Assembly (NCBI RefSeq): GCF_016107395.1
Contig: NZ_JAAIKO010000014.1
Coordinates: forward strand, 1 to 64,000
Length of the DNA stretch: 64,000 bases
From: Streptomyces fildesensis
GTDB taxonomy: Bacteria > Actinomycetota > Actinomycetes > Streptomycetales > Streptomycetaceae
Reading direction: 5' to 3'
In this document: positions 33,283-41,584 of the stretch, one piece after another
How the letters are laid out: each line of letters starts with the position of its first letter
Position numbering within the stretch: the stretch's first letter is position 1
Notes under the pieces: model-generated
Told to the model about the DNA's origin: nothing
Seen by the model: only the letters and a program-made list of their open reading frames with translations
Databases searched by the model: none
Position numbers and translations under genes: made by a program

Positions 33283-33765
33283 ATGGGGACACCACAGCTG
33301 TGCCTGATCGGCCTCGTGATGCTGCTCGGGCTGCTCGGCGTACTGGTCCCCGGTGTGCCCGGATCGCTGCTGTGCTGGGGCGCCGTCCTGTGGTGGGCGA
33401 CCAATCTGCACACCACGCTGACCTGGGGGGTCCTCGCCGCCGCCACCGGTCTGCTGGCGCTCAACCAGGTGGTCCAGTGGCTGCTGCCGGCCCGCCGCAT
33501 CCGCGATTCCCAACTCACCTGGCGCAATGTCTTCGCCGCCGGTTCCACCGCCATCGTCGGGTTCTTCGTCCTCCCGGTGATCGGCGCGCCCATCGGCTTC
33601 GTGGCGTACATCTACGCCGTGGAACGCGTCCGGCTCGGGTCGCACGGCGGCGCCTGGACCGCCACCCGCACCGCCATGCGCGCCATCGGCCGCTCCGTCC
33701 TCGCCGAGCTCTTCGCCTGCCTCCTGGTGGCGGGCGCGTGGCTCGGCGCCGTCGTCTTCGGCTGA
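33283..33765 (+). CDS. DUF456 membrane protein
   Basis: A 160-residue membrane protein with four predicted helices. GLLGVLVPGVPGSLLCWGAVLWW and the glycine-rich middle helix (AAGSTAIVGFFVLPVIGAPIG) match the DUF456 pattern, whose function is not known. ATG at 33283 follows a GGGTGAG ribosome binding site. It is 54 bp downstream of the regulator gene. Confidence 0.85.
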   Translation: MGTPQLCLIGLVMLLGLLGVLVPGVPGSLLCWGAVLWWATNLHTTLTWGVLAAATGLLALNQVVQWLLPARRIRDSQLTWRNVFAAGSTAIVGFFVLPVIGAPIGFVAYIYAVERVRLGSHGGAWTATRTAMRAIGRSVLAELFACLLVAGAWLGAVVFG

Positions 33766-33854
33766 CAGCCGGGACCGGCGCCCGGTGCCCTGGGCCCAGC
33801 GGCCTAGGTCCAAGAGCCGATGCCCCGGCGTCACCCCGGTGTGAGGCTGGCCGT

Positions 33855-34268
33855 ATGACGATTTTCAGTGCGGGCGAGCGGGCGTATCTGGACGGGCAGA
33901 AGCTGGGCCGGCTGGCGACGGTGGACGGGAAGGGGCAGCCGCAGGCGAACGCGGTGGGGTTCGTGGTGCGGGACGACGGCTCGATCGACATCGGCGGGTA
34001 TGCGATGGGGACGACGAAGAAGTGGCGGAACATCGCGGGGAATCCGCTGGTGTCGCTGATCGTCGACGACATCGTCAGCCGGCATCCGTGGGCGGTGCGC
34101 GGCATCGAGATCCGGGGGGACGCGGAGCAGCTGACCGGGGCGCACGATCTGGGGGCCTACCTCAGCCCGGAGGTGATCCGGATCCGGCCGCGCCGGGTGA
34201 TCACCTGGGGCATCGAGGGCGAGGAGCCCGGGATGCACGGGCGGACGGTGTCAGAGGACGCCCTCTAG
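33855..34268 (+). CDS. PPOX-class F420-dependent oxidoreductase
   Basis: A 137-residue split-barrel flavin/deazaflavin protein. The family pattern is clear: LGRLATVDGKGQPQANAVGF, then GYAMGTTKKWRNIAGNP (cofactor phosphate binding) and LIVDD. Such proteins reduce small molecules with F420H2, a cofactor made by Streptomyces. ATG at 33855 is chosen; the reading frame is open far upstream without homology. Its last 18 bp overlap the convergent ogt gene. Confidence 0.85.
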   Translation: MTIFSAGERAYLDGQKLGRLATVDGKGQPQANAVGFVVRDDGSIDIGGYAMGTTKKWRNIAGNPLVSLIVDDIVSRHPWAVRGIEIRGDAEQLTGAHDLGAYLSPEVIRIRPRRVITWGIEGEEPGMHGRTVSEDAL

Positions 34269-34784
34269 CGTGAGCAGGGTCCGCTTGCGCTCCAGTCCGC
34301 CGGAGTAGCCGGTGAGGCTGCCGTCCGCGCCGATCACCCGGTGGCAGGGGCGGACGACGAGCAGCGGGTTGGCGCCGACCGCGCCGCCGATGGCACGTAC
34401 CGCGCCGGGCGATCCGGCGGCTTCGGCGAGCCCGCGATAGCTGACGGTCGCGCCGTACGGAACGGTGTCGAGGGCGTTCCACACCCGGAGCCGGAAGTCG
34501 GAGCCGGCGGGGGCGAGCGGGAGCTCGAACGTCCGGCGCTCGCCCGCGAAGTACTCCTTGAGCTGGCGCTCGGCCGCGGCGAACGCGGTGGGCTCACGGC
34601 GCCAGCCGGGCAGGGCGGTGGCGCCGCCCCGCTGGCCGGGGACCGAGAGCGAGGTGAGGGCGGTGCCGTCACCGGTGAGGAGCAGCTCCCCGAGGGGGCT
34701 GTCGACGGTGGTGTAGAGGGTCACCGGGCCGGCCGCGGGGGTCGCGGAGCTCACGGGCGTTGCGGGGCTTACGGGGCTGGTCAT
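34251..34784 (-). CDS. ogt: methylated-DNA-protein-cysteine methyltransferase
   Basis: A 177-residue suicide enzyme that removes O6-alkyl groups from guanine. The active-site motif PCHRVIG is intact with acceptor C147. RVWNALDTVPYGATVSYRGLA forms the DNA-binding helix-turn-helix. The start ATG at 34784 overlaps the stop of the Ada-AlkA gene (ATGA overlap), so the two are translationally coupled and together repair both base-methyl classes. Confidence 0.95.
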   Translation of the reverse strand: MTSPVSPATPVSSATPAAGPVTLYTTVDSPLGELLLTGDGTALTSLSVPGQRGGATALPGWRREPTAFAAAERQLKEYFAGERRTFELPLAPAGSDFRLRVWNALDTVPYGATVSYRGLAEAAGSPGAVRAIGGAVGANPLLVVRPCHRVIGADGSLTGYSGGLERKRTLLTLEGVL

Positions 34785-36184
34785 GCGGTTGTCATCTCCA
34801 GTCGGGGTCGGGCGCGGTGGCCCGCGGCCCAGAGGTGGTGCAGGGCGTAGCTCCGCCACGGGCGCCACGCGTCGCTGAGCGGTGGTTCGTTGGGCAGTGC
34901 GACGTCGGGGTCGCCGAGGGCGCGGAGCCGGATGTATCCGGCCGTCCGGGCGTCGACGCCCGGCAGGGCCAGCAGCGCGCGGCCCGCCTCGTCGCGGTCG
35001 GTGCCCGGGTCGAGGCGCAGGGTGCCGGCGGCGAGCGCGCCGGTCAGCGGGCGCAGGGCGGGGTCGTCGATGCGGGCGGGTTCCGGGAAGAGGTGGGTGA
35101 GGCCACCGTCGGGGGCGGGGAGCGGATCGCCGCAGGCCGTGACGAGCGCGCCTGCGGCGGCCGGGTCGGCGAGTACGGCGCGCACGGCGAGCTCGTCGGG
35201 GTCGGCGGCGCCCGGTGAACGCAGCCCCGGCCGGGCGGCGATCAGCGGCCCGAGCAGCGGGTCACCGCTCAGCGAGTCCGCGACGGCGTACGGGTCGGCG
35301 TCCAGGTCGAACAGCCGGCGTACCCGCTGGACGGCGGTGGTCAGGTCCCGCAGGTCGGCGAGGCGGAGCCGGCAGTCGAGCCAGCCGGCCCGGCGGCGCT
35401 CGTCCACCTCGGCCACGCCGGGGCCGTGCGGCAGCCGCAGGGTCCGCCGGTAGGTGCGCCGGCCGGGCGGCCCGGTGATCTCCTCGATCCCCGGCACCAG
35501 CTCCGTGTGCAGGAAGTCGAAGACCCCCTGCGCGTCGTAAGGGCCCCGGTAGGCGAGCCGCAGGGGCACCCCGGAGGCCGAGCCGGGCTCCGCCGCCCGC
35601 CCGGTGGTGGCGGTGCCGGTGCCGGCCCGCGCGGCGGCGCGCAGTTCGCTCGGGGTGCGGGCGTAGATCTCGCGGATGGTGTCGTTGAACTGGCGGACGC
35701 TGGCGAAACCGGCCGCGAACGCCGTGTCGGTGACGGACAGGGTGGTGGTCTGGAGCAGGACCCGTGCGGCCAGGGCGCGCTGCGCGCGGGCCAGTGCCAC
35801 CGGGCCCGCGCCGACCTCGGCGGTGAGCTGGCGGTGGACCTGGCGGGAGCTGTAGCCGAGCCGGTCGGCCAGGCCCGCCACGCCCTCTCGGTCGACCACG
35901 CCGTCGCCGATCAGCCGCATGGCGCGGCCCACGACGTCGGCGCGGACGTTCCACTCCGGCGAGCCGGGCACCGCGTCCGGGCGGCAGCGCCGGCAGGCGC
36001 GGAAGCCACCGCTCTGGGCGGCGGCGGCCGTGGGGTAGTAGCGCACGTTCCGCTGCTTGGGCGTCACCGCCGGGCAGCTGGGACGGCAGTAGATGCCGGT
36101 CGTCGCGACCGCGAAGAAGAAGACGCCGTCGAAACGGGCATCGCGGCCGCGTACCGCCGCATATCCGGTCTCTTCGTCAATCAT
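34781..36184 (-). CDS. Ada-AlkA fusion: methyl-sensing regulator plus 3-methyladenine glycosylase
   Basis: A 467-residue fusion. The N-terminal Ada zinc domain has all four cysteines (C33, C37, C64, C67 in YCRPSC and ACRRC); C33 is the expected methylphosphotriester acceptor. An AraC-type DNA-binding region follows (about 85-185, LSVTDTAFAAGFASVRQFNDTIREIYARTPSELR). The remainder (about 205-460) is an AlkA-type HhH glycosylase with LLALPGVDARTAGYIRLRALGDPDVALP, including the catalytic Asp. This is the common actinobacterial AdaA-AlkA arrangement. It should activate itself and ogt after methylation damage. Confidence 0.93.
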   Translation of the reverse strand: MIDEETGYAAVRGRDARFDGVFFFAVATTGIYCRPSCPAVTPKQRNVRYYPTAAAAQSGGFRACRRCRPDAVPGSPEWNVRADVVGRAMRLIGDGVVDREGVAGLADRLGYSSRQVHRQLTAEVGAGPVALARAQRALAARVLLQTTTLSVTDTAFAAGFASVRQFNDTIREIYARTPSELRAAARAGTGTATTGRAAEPGSASGVPLRLAYRGPYDAQGVFDFLHTELVPGIEEITGPPGRRTYRRTLRLPHGPGVAEVDERRRAGWLDCRLRLADLRDLTTAVQRVRRLFDLDADPYAVADSLSGDPLLGPLIAARPGLRSPGAADPDELAVRAVLADPAAAGALVTACGDPLPAPDGGLTHLFPEPARIDDPALRPLTGALAAGTLRLDPGTDRDEAGRALLALPGVDARTAGYIRLRALGDPDVALPNEPPLSDAWRPWRSYALHHLWAAGHRARPRLEMTTA

Positions 36185-36273
36185 GTTCCCCAGTCTGCGG
36201 CATCGGGCGGCCCTTCACTGGCGGAAATCGGACACGGAGATCAGCGGGGGATCAGCGATACGCGGCAACCTAT

Positions 36274-36285
36274 GAGAGCGCTCTC
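36274..36285. promoter_or_regulatory. LacI-type operator palindrome
   Basis: GAGAGCGCTCTC is a perfect 12-bp palindrome with the central CG expected for LacI-family operators. It lies 57 bp before the start of the adjacent LacI-family gene and so probably mediates autoregulation. Confidence 0.75.
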
Positions 36286-36341
36286 CCGAGGCTGGACCAG
36301 GGAGATACCCTGTCCGCATCCAGCTCGCAGAGGAGCGTGCA

Positions 36342-37388
36342 GTGTCCGAGCAGACCTTCCCGTCCCGTCCCACCCTGGAGGCCGTCGCCGAACGGGCCGG
36401 GGTGTCACGGGCCACCGCGTCACGTGTGGTCAACGGTGGTGCGGGGGTGCGCGCGCCGCTGGCCGACCGGGTGCGGCAGGCGGTCGACGAGCTGGGCTAC
36501 GTACCGAACCAGGCGGCCAGGACACTGGTCACCCGCCGCAACGACGCGGTGGCCGTCGTGGTCGCGGAACCCGAGACCCGGTTCTTCTCCGACCCGTTCT
36601 TCGCCCAGCAGGTGCGCGGCATCAGCAAGGAGCTGACCGCGCACGACAACCAGCTGGTGCTGCTCCTGGTCGAGGGCACCGCCGACTACGACCGGGTCGG
36701 CCGCTATCTCGCGGGCGGCCATGTCGACGGTGCGCTGATCTTCTCGCTGCACGCGCACGACCCGCTGCCCGAGCTCGCCCGCAAGGCGGGCATCCCCACC
36801 GTCTTCGGTGGGCGGCCCGGCTGGGCGGAGACCGACCGGGACCGCAACGCGCTCTACGTGGACTGTGACAACCGGGGCGGGGCGCGGACGGCCGTACGCC
36901 ATCTGACGGGGCTCGGCCGCCGCCGGATCGCCCACATCAGCGGGCCGCTCGACCAGACCGCGTCCGTCGACCGGCTCGACGGTTTCCGCGACATCCTGCC
37001 GGACGCCGATCCGGCGCTGATCGCCGAGGGCGACTTCACCCCCGACGGCGGCGAGCGCGCGATGGCCGAGCTGCTGGACCGCTGCCCGGACCTGGACGGG
37101 GTCTTCGCCGCCTCCGACCTGATGGCCTCGGGGGCACTGCGGGTGCTGCGGGAGCGCGGGCGGAGCGTGCCGGGCGATGTCGCGCTGGTCGGCTTCGACG
37201 ACATGGTCCAGGTCGCGCAGTTGACCGATCCCCCGCTGACGACGGTCCGTCAGGACATCGAGGAGATGGGCCGGCTGATGGCCCGGCTGCTGCTGCGCAG
37301 CCTCGACCCGCGGCGCGACGCCCCCGGTGCCCTGCCGCTGTCCTCCGTGGTCACCCCCACCCACCTGGTCAGACGGCGCTCGGCCTGA
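36342..37388 (+). CDS. LacI-family transcriptional regulator
   Basis: A 348-residue repressor. The N-terminal helix-turn-helix and hinge (about 9-60: TLEAVAERAGVSRATASRVVNGG, VRQAVDELGYVPNQAARTLV) are canonical, and the remainder is a periplasmic-binding-protein sensor domain with FAASDLMASGALRVLRERG near the end. GTG start behind GAGGAG. No sugar uptake or catabolic gene is adjacent, so it is an orphan regulator. A palindromic operator lies in its own promoter region. Confidence 0.92.
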   Translation: MSEQTFPSRPTLEAVAERAGVSRATASRVVNGGAGVRAPLADRVRQAVDELGYVPNQAARTLVTRRNDAVAVVVAEPETRFFSDPFFAQQVRGISKELTAHDNQLVLLLVEGTADYDRVGRYLAGGHVDGALIFSLHAHDPLPELARKAGIPTVFGGRPGWAETDRDRNALYVDCDNRGGARTAVRHLTGLGRRRIAHISGPLDQTASVDRLDGFRDILPDADPALIAEGDFTPDGGERAMAELLDRCPDLDGVFAASDLMASGALRVLRERGRSVPGDVALVGFDDMVQVAQLTDPPLTTVRQDIEEMGRLMARLLLRSLDPRRDAPGALPLSSVVTPTHLVRRRSA

Positions 37389-37558
37389 CGCGGTGGGCGC
37401 GGGTGGTCCGGCCGTGGTTCCCGGGGGTGGGATCCGGCCGTCGAAGTACTGGTTCCTGTTGGGACGGTTGGGAACGGAAGGCAACGGGAAGGCCACGGAA
37501 CGACAGCGATTGTGAAGGTGCGGTGATGGTACGCACCCCCGCCAACAGGAGGACGCTC

Positions 37559-37687
37559 ATGGTCTACACGATCATCCTCGGCATTGTGATCGTGGCCCTC
37601 GGGATCGCGAGCGTCGTGGCCACGTTCTGGAGCGAGGGAAGCCCGATCGCGATCCGGCGCCGTCATCGTCACAACGGCGCCGGCTGA
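37559..37687 (+). CDS. 42-residue single-pass membrane protein
   Basis: A very short ORF. One hydrophobic helix (about residues 3-24, VYTIILGIVIVALGIASVVATF) is followed by a basic tail (RRRHRH). The ATG at 37559 has a GGAGG ribosome binding site 6 bases upstream; an in-frame ATG at 37526 is possible. A strong hairpin follows 33 bp after the stop. Good translation signals and codon use support a real gene; the function is unknown. Confidence 0.65.
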   Translation: MVYTIILGIVIVALGIASVVATFWSEGSPIAIRRRHRHNGAG

Positions 37688-37720
37688 ACCCGCGCTCACC
37701 GCAGCCTCGTTGAAGGACAT

Positions 37721-37744
37721 GGCGGGTCCGTCACCGGACCCGCC
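37721..37744. terminator. 10-bp stem hairpin between convergent genes
   Basis: GGCGGGTCCG (37721-37730) and CGGACCCGCC (37735-37744) form a perfect 10-bp stem with a TCAC loop. It sits between the small membrane protein gene and the convergent rsgA gene and can serve both. Confidence 0.75.
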
Positions 37745-37774
37745 ACCGGACCCGTCTCAGGCCTGCGTGCGGTC

Positions 37775-38881
37775 TCAGGCCTGCCTGCGGTGGCCGCCGC
37801 CACCACCGCGCTTCGCCTCGTACATCGCCCGCCCCGCCGCCGACTTCATCTTCCAGTCACGGCGCATCTCGGCGCGCAGCCGCTGGTCGGTGCGGGAGGC
37901 GATCCAGGCGTTCTCGCGCAGCAGTTTGCGGTAGCTCTCCAGCCTGCGGTGCGGCAGCGTGCCGTCCTCCAGGGCGGCGAGCACCGCGCAGCCGGGCTCC
38001 GCGACATGCGAGCAGTCGTGGAAGCGGCAGTCGGCGGAGAGCGCCTCGATCTCCGAGAAGACCTGTGAGAGCCCGGACTCGGCGTCCCACAGCCCGACCC
38101 CCCGCAGCCCGGGGGTGTCGATGAGCACCCCGCCGGTCGGCAGCGGCAGCAGATCCCGCGTGGTGGTGGTGTGCCGCCCCTTGCCGTCGGCGTCACGGAT
38201 GGCCTGGACCTCCTGGATCTCCTGGCCCAGCAGGGCGTTGGTCAGGGTGGACTTGCCCGCGCCGGACTGGCCGAGGAGCACGGAGGTGCTGCCGGCCAGC
38301 ACCGCGGAGAGCACATCGATGCCCTCACCGGTGCTGGCGCTCACCACGAGCACCTGGACGCCGGGCGCCGTGCTCTCGGCGTCGGCGAGCAGATGCGTCG
38401 TGTCGGCCACGAGGTCCGCCTTGGTCAGGACGACGAGCGGCTGCGCGCCGCTCTCCCAGGCCAGGGACAGGAACCGTTCCAGCCGGCCCAGGTCGAGTTC
38501 GGCGGCCAGCGACACGGCGATCACGGCGTAGTCGATGTTGGCCGCCAGCACCTGTCCCTCGGAACGGCTGGACGAGGTCGAGCGGACGAAGGCCGTGCGC
38601 CGCGGCAGCAGCGCGCGCACCGCGGGACCGGTCGGCGCGTCCGGGTCGACGGCCACCCAGTCGCCGGTGCAGGCCAGCTTCATGGGATCGGAGGAGGAGT
38701 TGACGAAGGTGGTGTCCGCGCGCAGCGTGCCGTCAGGGGTGACGACGTCGCAGAGCCCGCGGTCGACCCGCACGATCCGGCCCGGCAACAGGCCCTGGGC
38801 GGCGTACGGGGTGAATTCGGTGTCGAGAATGGAGTCCCAGCCGAACGTGGTGAACGGGAGGGAAGCAGATCCGTTGGTCAA
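37775..38881 (-). CDS. rsgA: ribosome small-subunit-dependent GTPase A
   Basis: A 368-residue circularly permuted GTPase that acts in late 30S maturation. After an OB-fold domain (about 15-95), the GTPase motifs occur in permuted order: LTKADLV (G4), GQSGAGKSTLTNALLG (G1), then DTPG (G3). The C-terminal zinc knuckle CRFHDCSHVAEPGC is present. The frame offers only TTG starts upstream of the conserved region. TTG at 38881 is preferred because AAGGG lies 7 bases before it and homologues begin near FTTFGWD. That ribosome binding site is part of a hairpin. An 18-bp tandem duplication spans the stop codon. Confidence 0.88.
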   Translation of the reverse strand: MTNGSASLPFTTFGWDSILDTEFTPYAAQGLLPGRIVRVDRGLCDVVTPDGTLRADTTFVNSSSDPMKLACTGDWVAVDPDAPTGPAVRALLPRRTAFVRSTSSSRSEGQVLAANIDYAVIAVSLAAELDLGRLERFLSLAWESGAQPLVVLTKADLVADTTHLLADAESTAPGVQVLVVSASTGEGIDVLSAVLAGSTSVLLGQSGAGKSTLTNALLGQEIQEVQAIRDADGKGRHTTTTRDLLPLPTGGVLIDTPGLRGVGLWDAESGLSQVFSEIEALSADCRFHDCSHVAEPGCAVLAALEDGTLPHRRLESYRKLLRENAWIASRTDQRLRAEMRRDWKMKSAAGRAMYEAKRGGGGGHRRQA

Positions 38882-38887
38882 CGGAAT

Positions 38888-38902
38888 GCCCTTCGAAAGG
38901 GC
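38888..38902 (-). promoter_or_regulatory. hairpin sequestering the rsgA ribosome binding site
   Basis: Read on the minus strand, GCCCTT, loop TCG, then AAGGGC forms a perfect 6-bp stem. The 3' arm is the probable ribosome binding site of rsgA, ending 6 bases before its TTG start. Opening of the stem would be needed for translation. Confidence 0.5.
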
Positions 38903-38930
38903 GGCCCCGGAGCTGAGGGTCTGGGAGAGG

Positions 38931-39002
38931 TCAGCCGGCGACCGCGGAGATAAGGATGCTGTGCGACGGGATGAGGGCAGCGCCCTGCGCAATGACAGTC
39001 AT
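38931..39002 (-). CDS. 23-codon leader ORF upstream of rsgA
   Basis: A 23-residue peptide beginning MTVIAQGAALIPSH and ending AVAG. Its ATG at 39002 has the strongest ribosome binding site of the region (GGAGGTG, 7 bases upstream). The stop lies about 50 bases before the rsgA start, with the ribosome-binding-site hairpin between them. The peptide is hydrophobic and in a different frame from rsgA. It may be a regulatory leader peptide or a small independent protein; the sequence alone cannot decide. Confidence 0.5.
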   Translation of the reverse strand: MTVIAQGAALIPSHSILISAVAG

Positions 39003-39173
39003 CGAAAAACACCTCCGCGTATGTGTGCCGGCCGCGGTCTTCCACCGCTGCGGTCCTGAGGACCGTACGACAGGGCCCGAAGCGCTGTCCACCGATTTAT
39101 CGCGACGTGGCGAAGCGGTTCGATGTCCGATTCGTTCAAGACCCCGGGCCCGCGGCGCACCTACCGTGGCGGC

Positions 39174-39590
39174 ATGACTCCTCGATTCGCGTTCATCGGT
39201 CTGCTCGCCTCCGACATGGCCGCGTCGCTCGCCTTCTACCGCCGGCTCGGCCTGGACATCCCGGCGGAGGCCGACACCCAGCCGCACGTCGAAGCGGAGC
39301 TTCCCGGCGGTCCGCTCCTCGTCTGGGACACCGAGGAGGTCGTACGGTCCTTCACCCCGGACTGGCAGGCCCCGCCGCAGGGCAGCGGCCGGGCCGGGCT
39401 GGCCTTCACCTGCGACGGCCCGGCGGCGGTCGACAAGGTCTACGCCGACCTCACGGGCGCGGGCCACACCGCGCACCTCGCACCGTTCGACGCCCCGTGG
39501 GGCCAGCGTTACGCCACCGTCCTGGACGCCGACGGCAACCACGTCGACCTGCTGGCGGCGCTGCCGGCCGAGCCGGGCCCTGCTGCTTGA
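39174..39590 (+). CDS. VOC-family (glyoxalase/bleomycin-resistance-like) protein
   Basis: A 138-residue vicinal-oxygen-chelate protein with two beta-alpha-beta-beta-beta modules. It begins FAFIGLLASDMAASLAFYRRLGLDIP and ends with the typical WGQRYATVLDADGNHVDLLA. Such folds act as metal-dependent lyases, dioxygenases or drug-binding proteins; no specific substrate is evident. Its last 82 bp overlap the convergent AraC-type gene. Confidence 0.85.
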   Translation: MTPRFAFIGLLASDMAASLAFYRRLGLDIPAEADTQPHVEAELPGGPLLVWDTEEVVRSFTPDWQAPPQGSGRAGLAFTCDGPAAVDKVYADLTGAGHTAHLAPFDAPWGQRYATVLDADGNHVDLLAALPAEPGPAA

Positions 39591-40303
39591 CCGACTTGAC
39601 CGACGAGCTCGCCGAGCGGTACTCCGGCCAGCGCTTTCACCTCGCGCGCGAGATGGGCCTGGTCGGCGTACCGCGCCGCCACCGCGACCTCGGCGAACGG
39701 GGTGCCGCGCCGGGCCAGTTCCAGCGCCCGTTGCAGCCGCAGGACCCGCGCGAGCGTCTTCGGGCCGTAGCCGAACGCCGCCAGGCTGCGCCGGTACAGC
39801 TGCCGTTCGCCCAGCCCGGCGGCTTCCGCCGCGGCGGCCACGCTCCCGCCGGAGGCCAGCCGGGACGCCGTCGCGGCCAGCAGCGGATCCGCGGCTCCGG
39901 GCCCGCGCCGGGCGCCGGTCCCGGGTACGGACCCGGTCACCGCGTCCTCGAGCGCGCTCCCCGGATCGGCCGCGTCCCCGATCCGCTCGGCGATCCGCCG
40001 CGCGGTGCCGCCGGGCCAGACCGCGGCCAGCGGCACCCGCAGATCACGCAGTTCGTACGCCGGAACGCCCAGCACCCCCGGCCCCTGCCCGGGCGCGAAC
40101 CGCAGCCCGGCGAAGCGCGCGCCCGCGGGGGTCTGCGCCACATGGGCGCGGGTGTCGGGGCCGGTGACGATCAGTTCCCCGTCGCACCAGATCACGTCCA
40201 TGCAGCCGTCGGGCAGCACCCGGTAGGGCCCGCCCTCCCCGGCCCCGACGGTCCGGGTCCAGAGCACCGCGCCCGCGACCCGGGACAGCCTCTCCTGGTA
40301 CAC
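39509..40303 (-). CDS. AraC-family transcriptional regulator
   Basis: A 264-residue regulator. The N-terminal domain (about 1-110, with PDGCMDVIWCDGELIVTGPDT) is of the DUF6597-like sensor type found in many actinobacterial AraC proteins. The C-terminal double helix-turn-helix (about 160-245, EAAGLGERQLYRRSLAAFGYGPKTLARVLRLQRAL) is clear. GTG at 40303 lies 4 bp after the YihY gene stop, suggesting co-transcription. The homologue-like tail extends into the end of the convergent VOC gene, giving a real 82-bp overlap. Regulation of the VOC gene is a reasonable guess. Confidence 0.85.
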   Translation of the reverse strand: MYQERLSRVAGAVLWTRTVGAGEGGPYRVLPDGCMDVIWCDGELIVTGPDTRAHVAQTPAGARFAGLRFAPGQGPGVLGVPAYELRDLRVPLAAVWPGGTARRIAERIGDAADPGSALEDAVTGSVPGTGARRGPGAADPLLAATASRLASGGSVAAAAEAAGLGERQLYRRSLAAFGYGPKTLARVLRLQRALELARRGTPFAEVAVAARYADQAHLAREVKALAGVPLGELVGQVGQAAGPGSAGSAASRSTWLPSASRTVA

Positions 40304-40307
40304 AGCT

Positions 40308-41462
40308 CTATTCTGCGCCGCGCCGGTCGCGGCGGCGAAGGCGTGCGCGGACGTCCGACGGCGGCAGGAAGCGCGTCCAGCGTTCGGGGAACTCGGCGGG
40401 CGGGGGGTCGTCCGGGCCGAGATCCGCGTCGTCGTCGAAGTCGTCGTCGCGGCCGTCCTCCGCGGCACGCCGCCTGGCGGCGTCGGCGACCACCCGGACC
40501 GCGGCCGCCTCCAGGGCGCGGGCGTTCTCGGCACGGGCGGCGGCGGTGGCGAGCGACGGCCAGATACGGTCCACGGCCGCGTTGACGGCGGCGCCGACGA
40601 GCACCGCGAAGGCGGAGATGCCGATCCACAGGAGCACCGCGACGGGCGCGGCCAGCGAACCGTAGATCGTCGGGCCCTCGACGGTGTTCGTGAGGTAGAT
40701 GCGCAGCAGGAAACTGCCGAGGACCCACATCATCAGCGCGATGAGCGCGCCCGGCACGTCCTCGTACCAGGGCGACCGCACGGGCACCGACACGTGGTAG
40801 AGCGTGGTGAGGAAGGCGATCGACACCAGCAGGACGACCGGCCAGTAGAGGATGTGGATGGTGCCCTGGCTGCGCGGCAGCACCGAGACGAACGCGTCAG
40901 GGCCGGCGACCATCAGCGGCAGCACCAACGCGCCGACGACGAGCGCGACGATGTACAGCAGCAGGGCGAGCAGCCGGGTCTTGACGATCCCGCGGTGCCC
41001 TTCCAGGCCGTACATGATCGTGATGGTGTCGACGAAGACGTTGACGGCGCGGGAGCCCGACCAGAGCGCGATCACGAAGCCGAGCGAGATGAGATCGGGC
41101 CGCCGCCCGTGGAAGACGCTGTCCACCAGTGGCCGGACCAGCTGGTTCACGCCCTTGTCCGACAGCACCGTCGCGGACGCGGTGAGGATGTTCTCGCGCA
41201 GGTGCGCGATCGTGTCGGTGCGGATGACGGTGTCCACGTAGCCGAGCGCGCCGACCAGGCCGAGCAGCAGCGGCGGGAGGGACAGCAGAACGAAGAACGC
41301 CGCCTCCGCGGCGAGCCCGGTGACCCGGTACTCGATGGAGGAGTTGACGGTGTCCTTCAGCAGCAGCCAGCCGACCTTGCGCTTCGACACATTCCGGTAC
41401 AGAGCCCGGGCCCTGCCCCAGCGGCCGGGAGGCCGCCCTTTTCTTCCATCCGCTGCGTGCAC
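40308..41462 (-). CDS. YihY/BrkB-family membrane protein
   Basis: A 384-residue inner-membrane protein with six predicted helices across residues ~45-320. Family hallmarks include YRVTGLAAEAAFFVLLSLPPLLLGLVGALGY near the first helix and PWYEDVPGALIALMMWVLGSFLLRIYL. The last ~65 residues are a cytoplasmic, acidic-then-basic tail. The function of this family is not settled. GTG start with little ribosome binding site; it may be nearly leaderless, as a TACCGT -10-like element lies just upstream. Confidence 0.85.
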   Translation of the reverse strand: MHAADGRKGRPPGRWGRARALYRNVSKRKVGWLLLKDTVNSSIEYRVTGLAAEAAFFVLLSLPPLLLGLVGALGYVDTVIRTDTIAHLRENILTASATVLSDKGVNQLVRPLVDSVFHGRRPDLISLGFVIALWSGSRAVNVFVDTITIMYGLEGHRGIVKTRLLALLLYIVALVVGALVLPLMVAGPDAFVSVLPRSQGTIHILYWPVVLLVSIAFLTTLYHVSVPVRSPWYEDVPGALIALMMWVLGSFLLRIYLTNTVEGPTIYGSLAAPVAVLLWIGISAFAVLVGAAVNAAVDRIWPSLATAAARAENARALEAAAVRVVADAARRRAAEDGRDDDFDDDADLGPDDPPPAEFPERWTRFLPPSDVRARLRRRDRRGAE

Positions 41463-41584
41463 CCGCCTACGGTATCCGCCCCGGGCGGGCCCGGTCCCAC
41501 CCCCTGCCGGGCGCCAGGACCGGCCCGCCGGCGGCGGGTGCGGCGCCTTCCGTACGGCGCGCGCGGGCGCCTACGGTTGCTGCC

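Noticed and set aside
38882-38992. An N-terminal extension of RsgA starting at 38992
   Set aside because: The start would be another TTG without a ribosome binding site, and the extra 37 residues overlap the leader ORF and look unlike RsgA.
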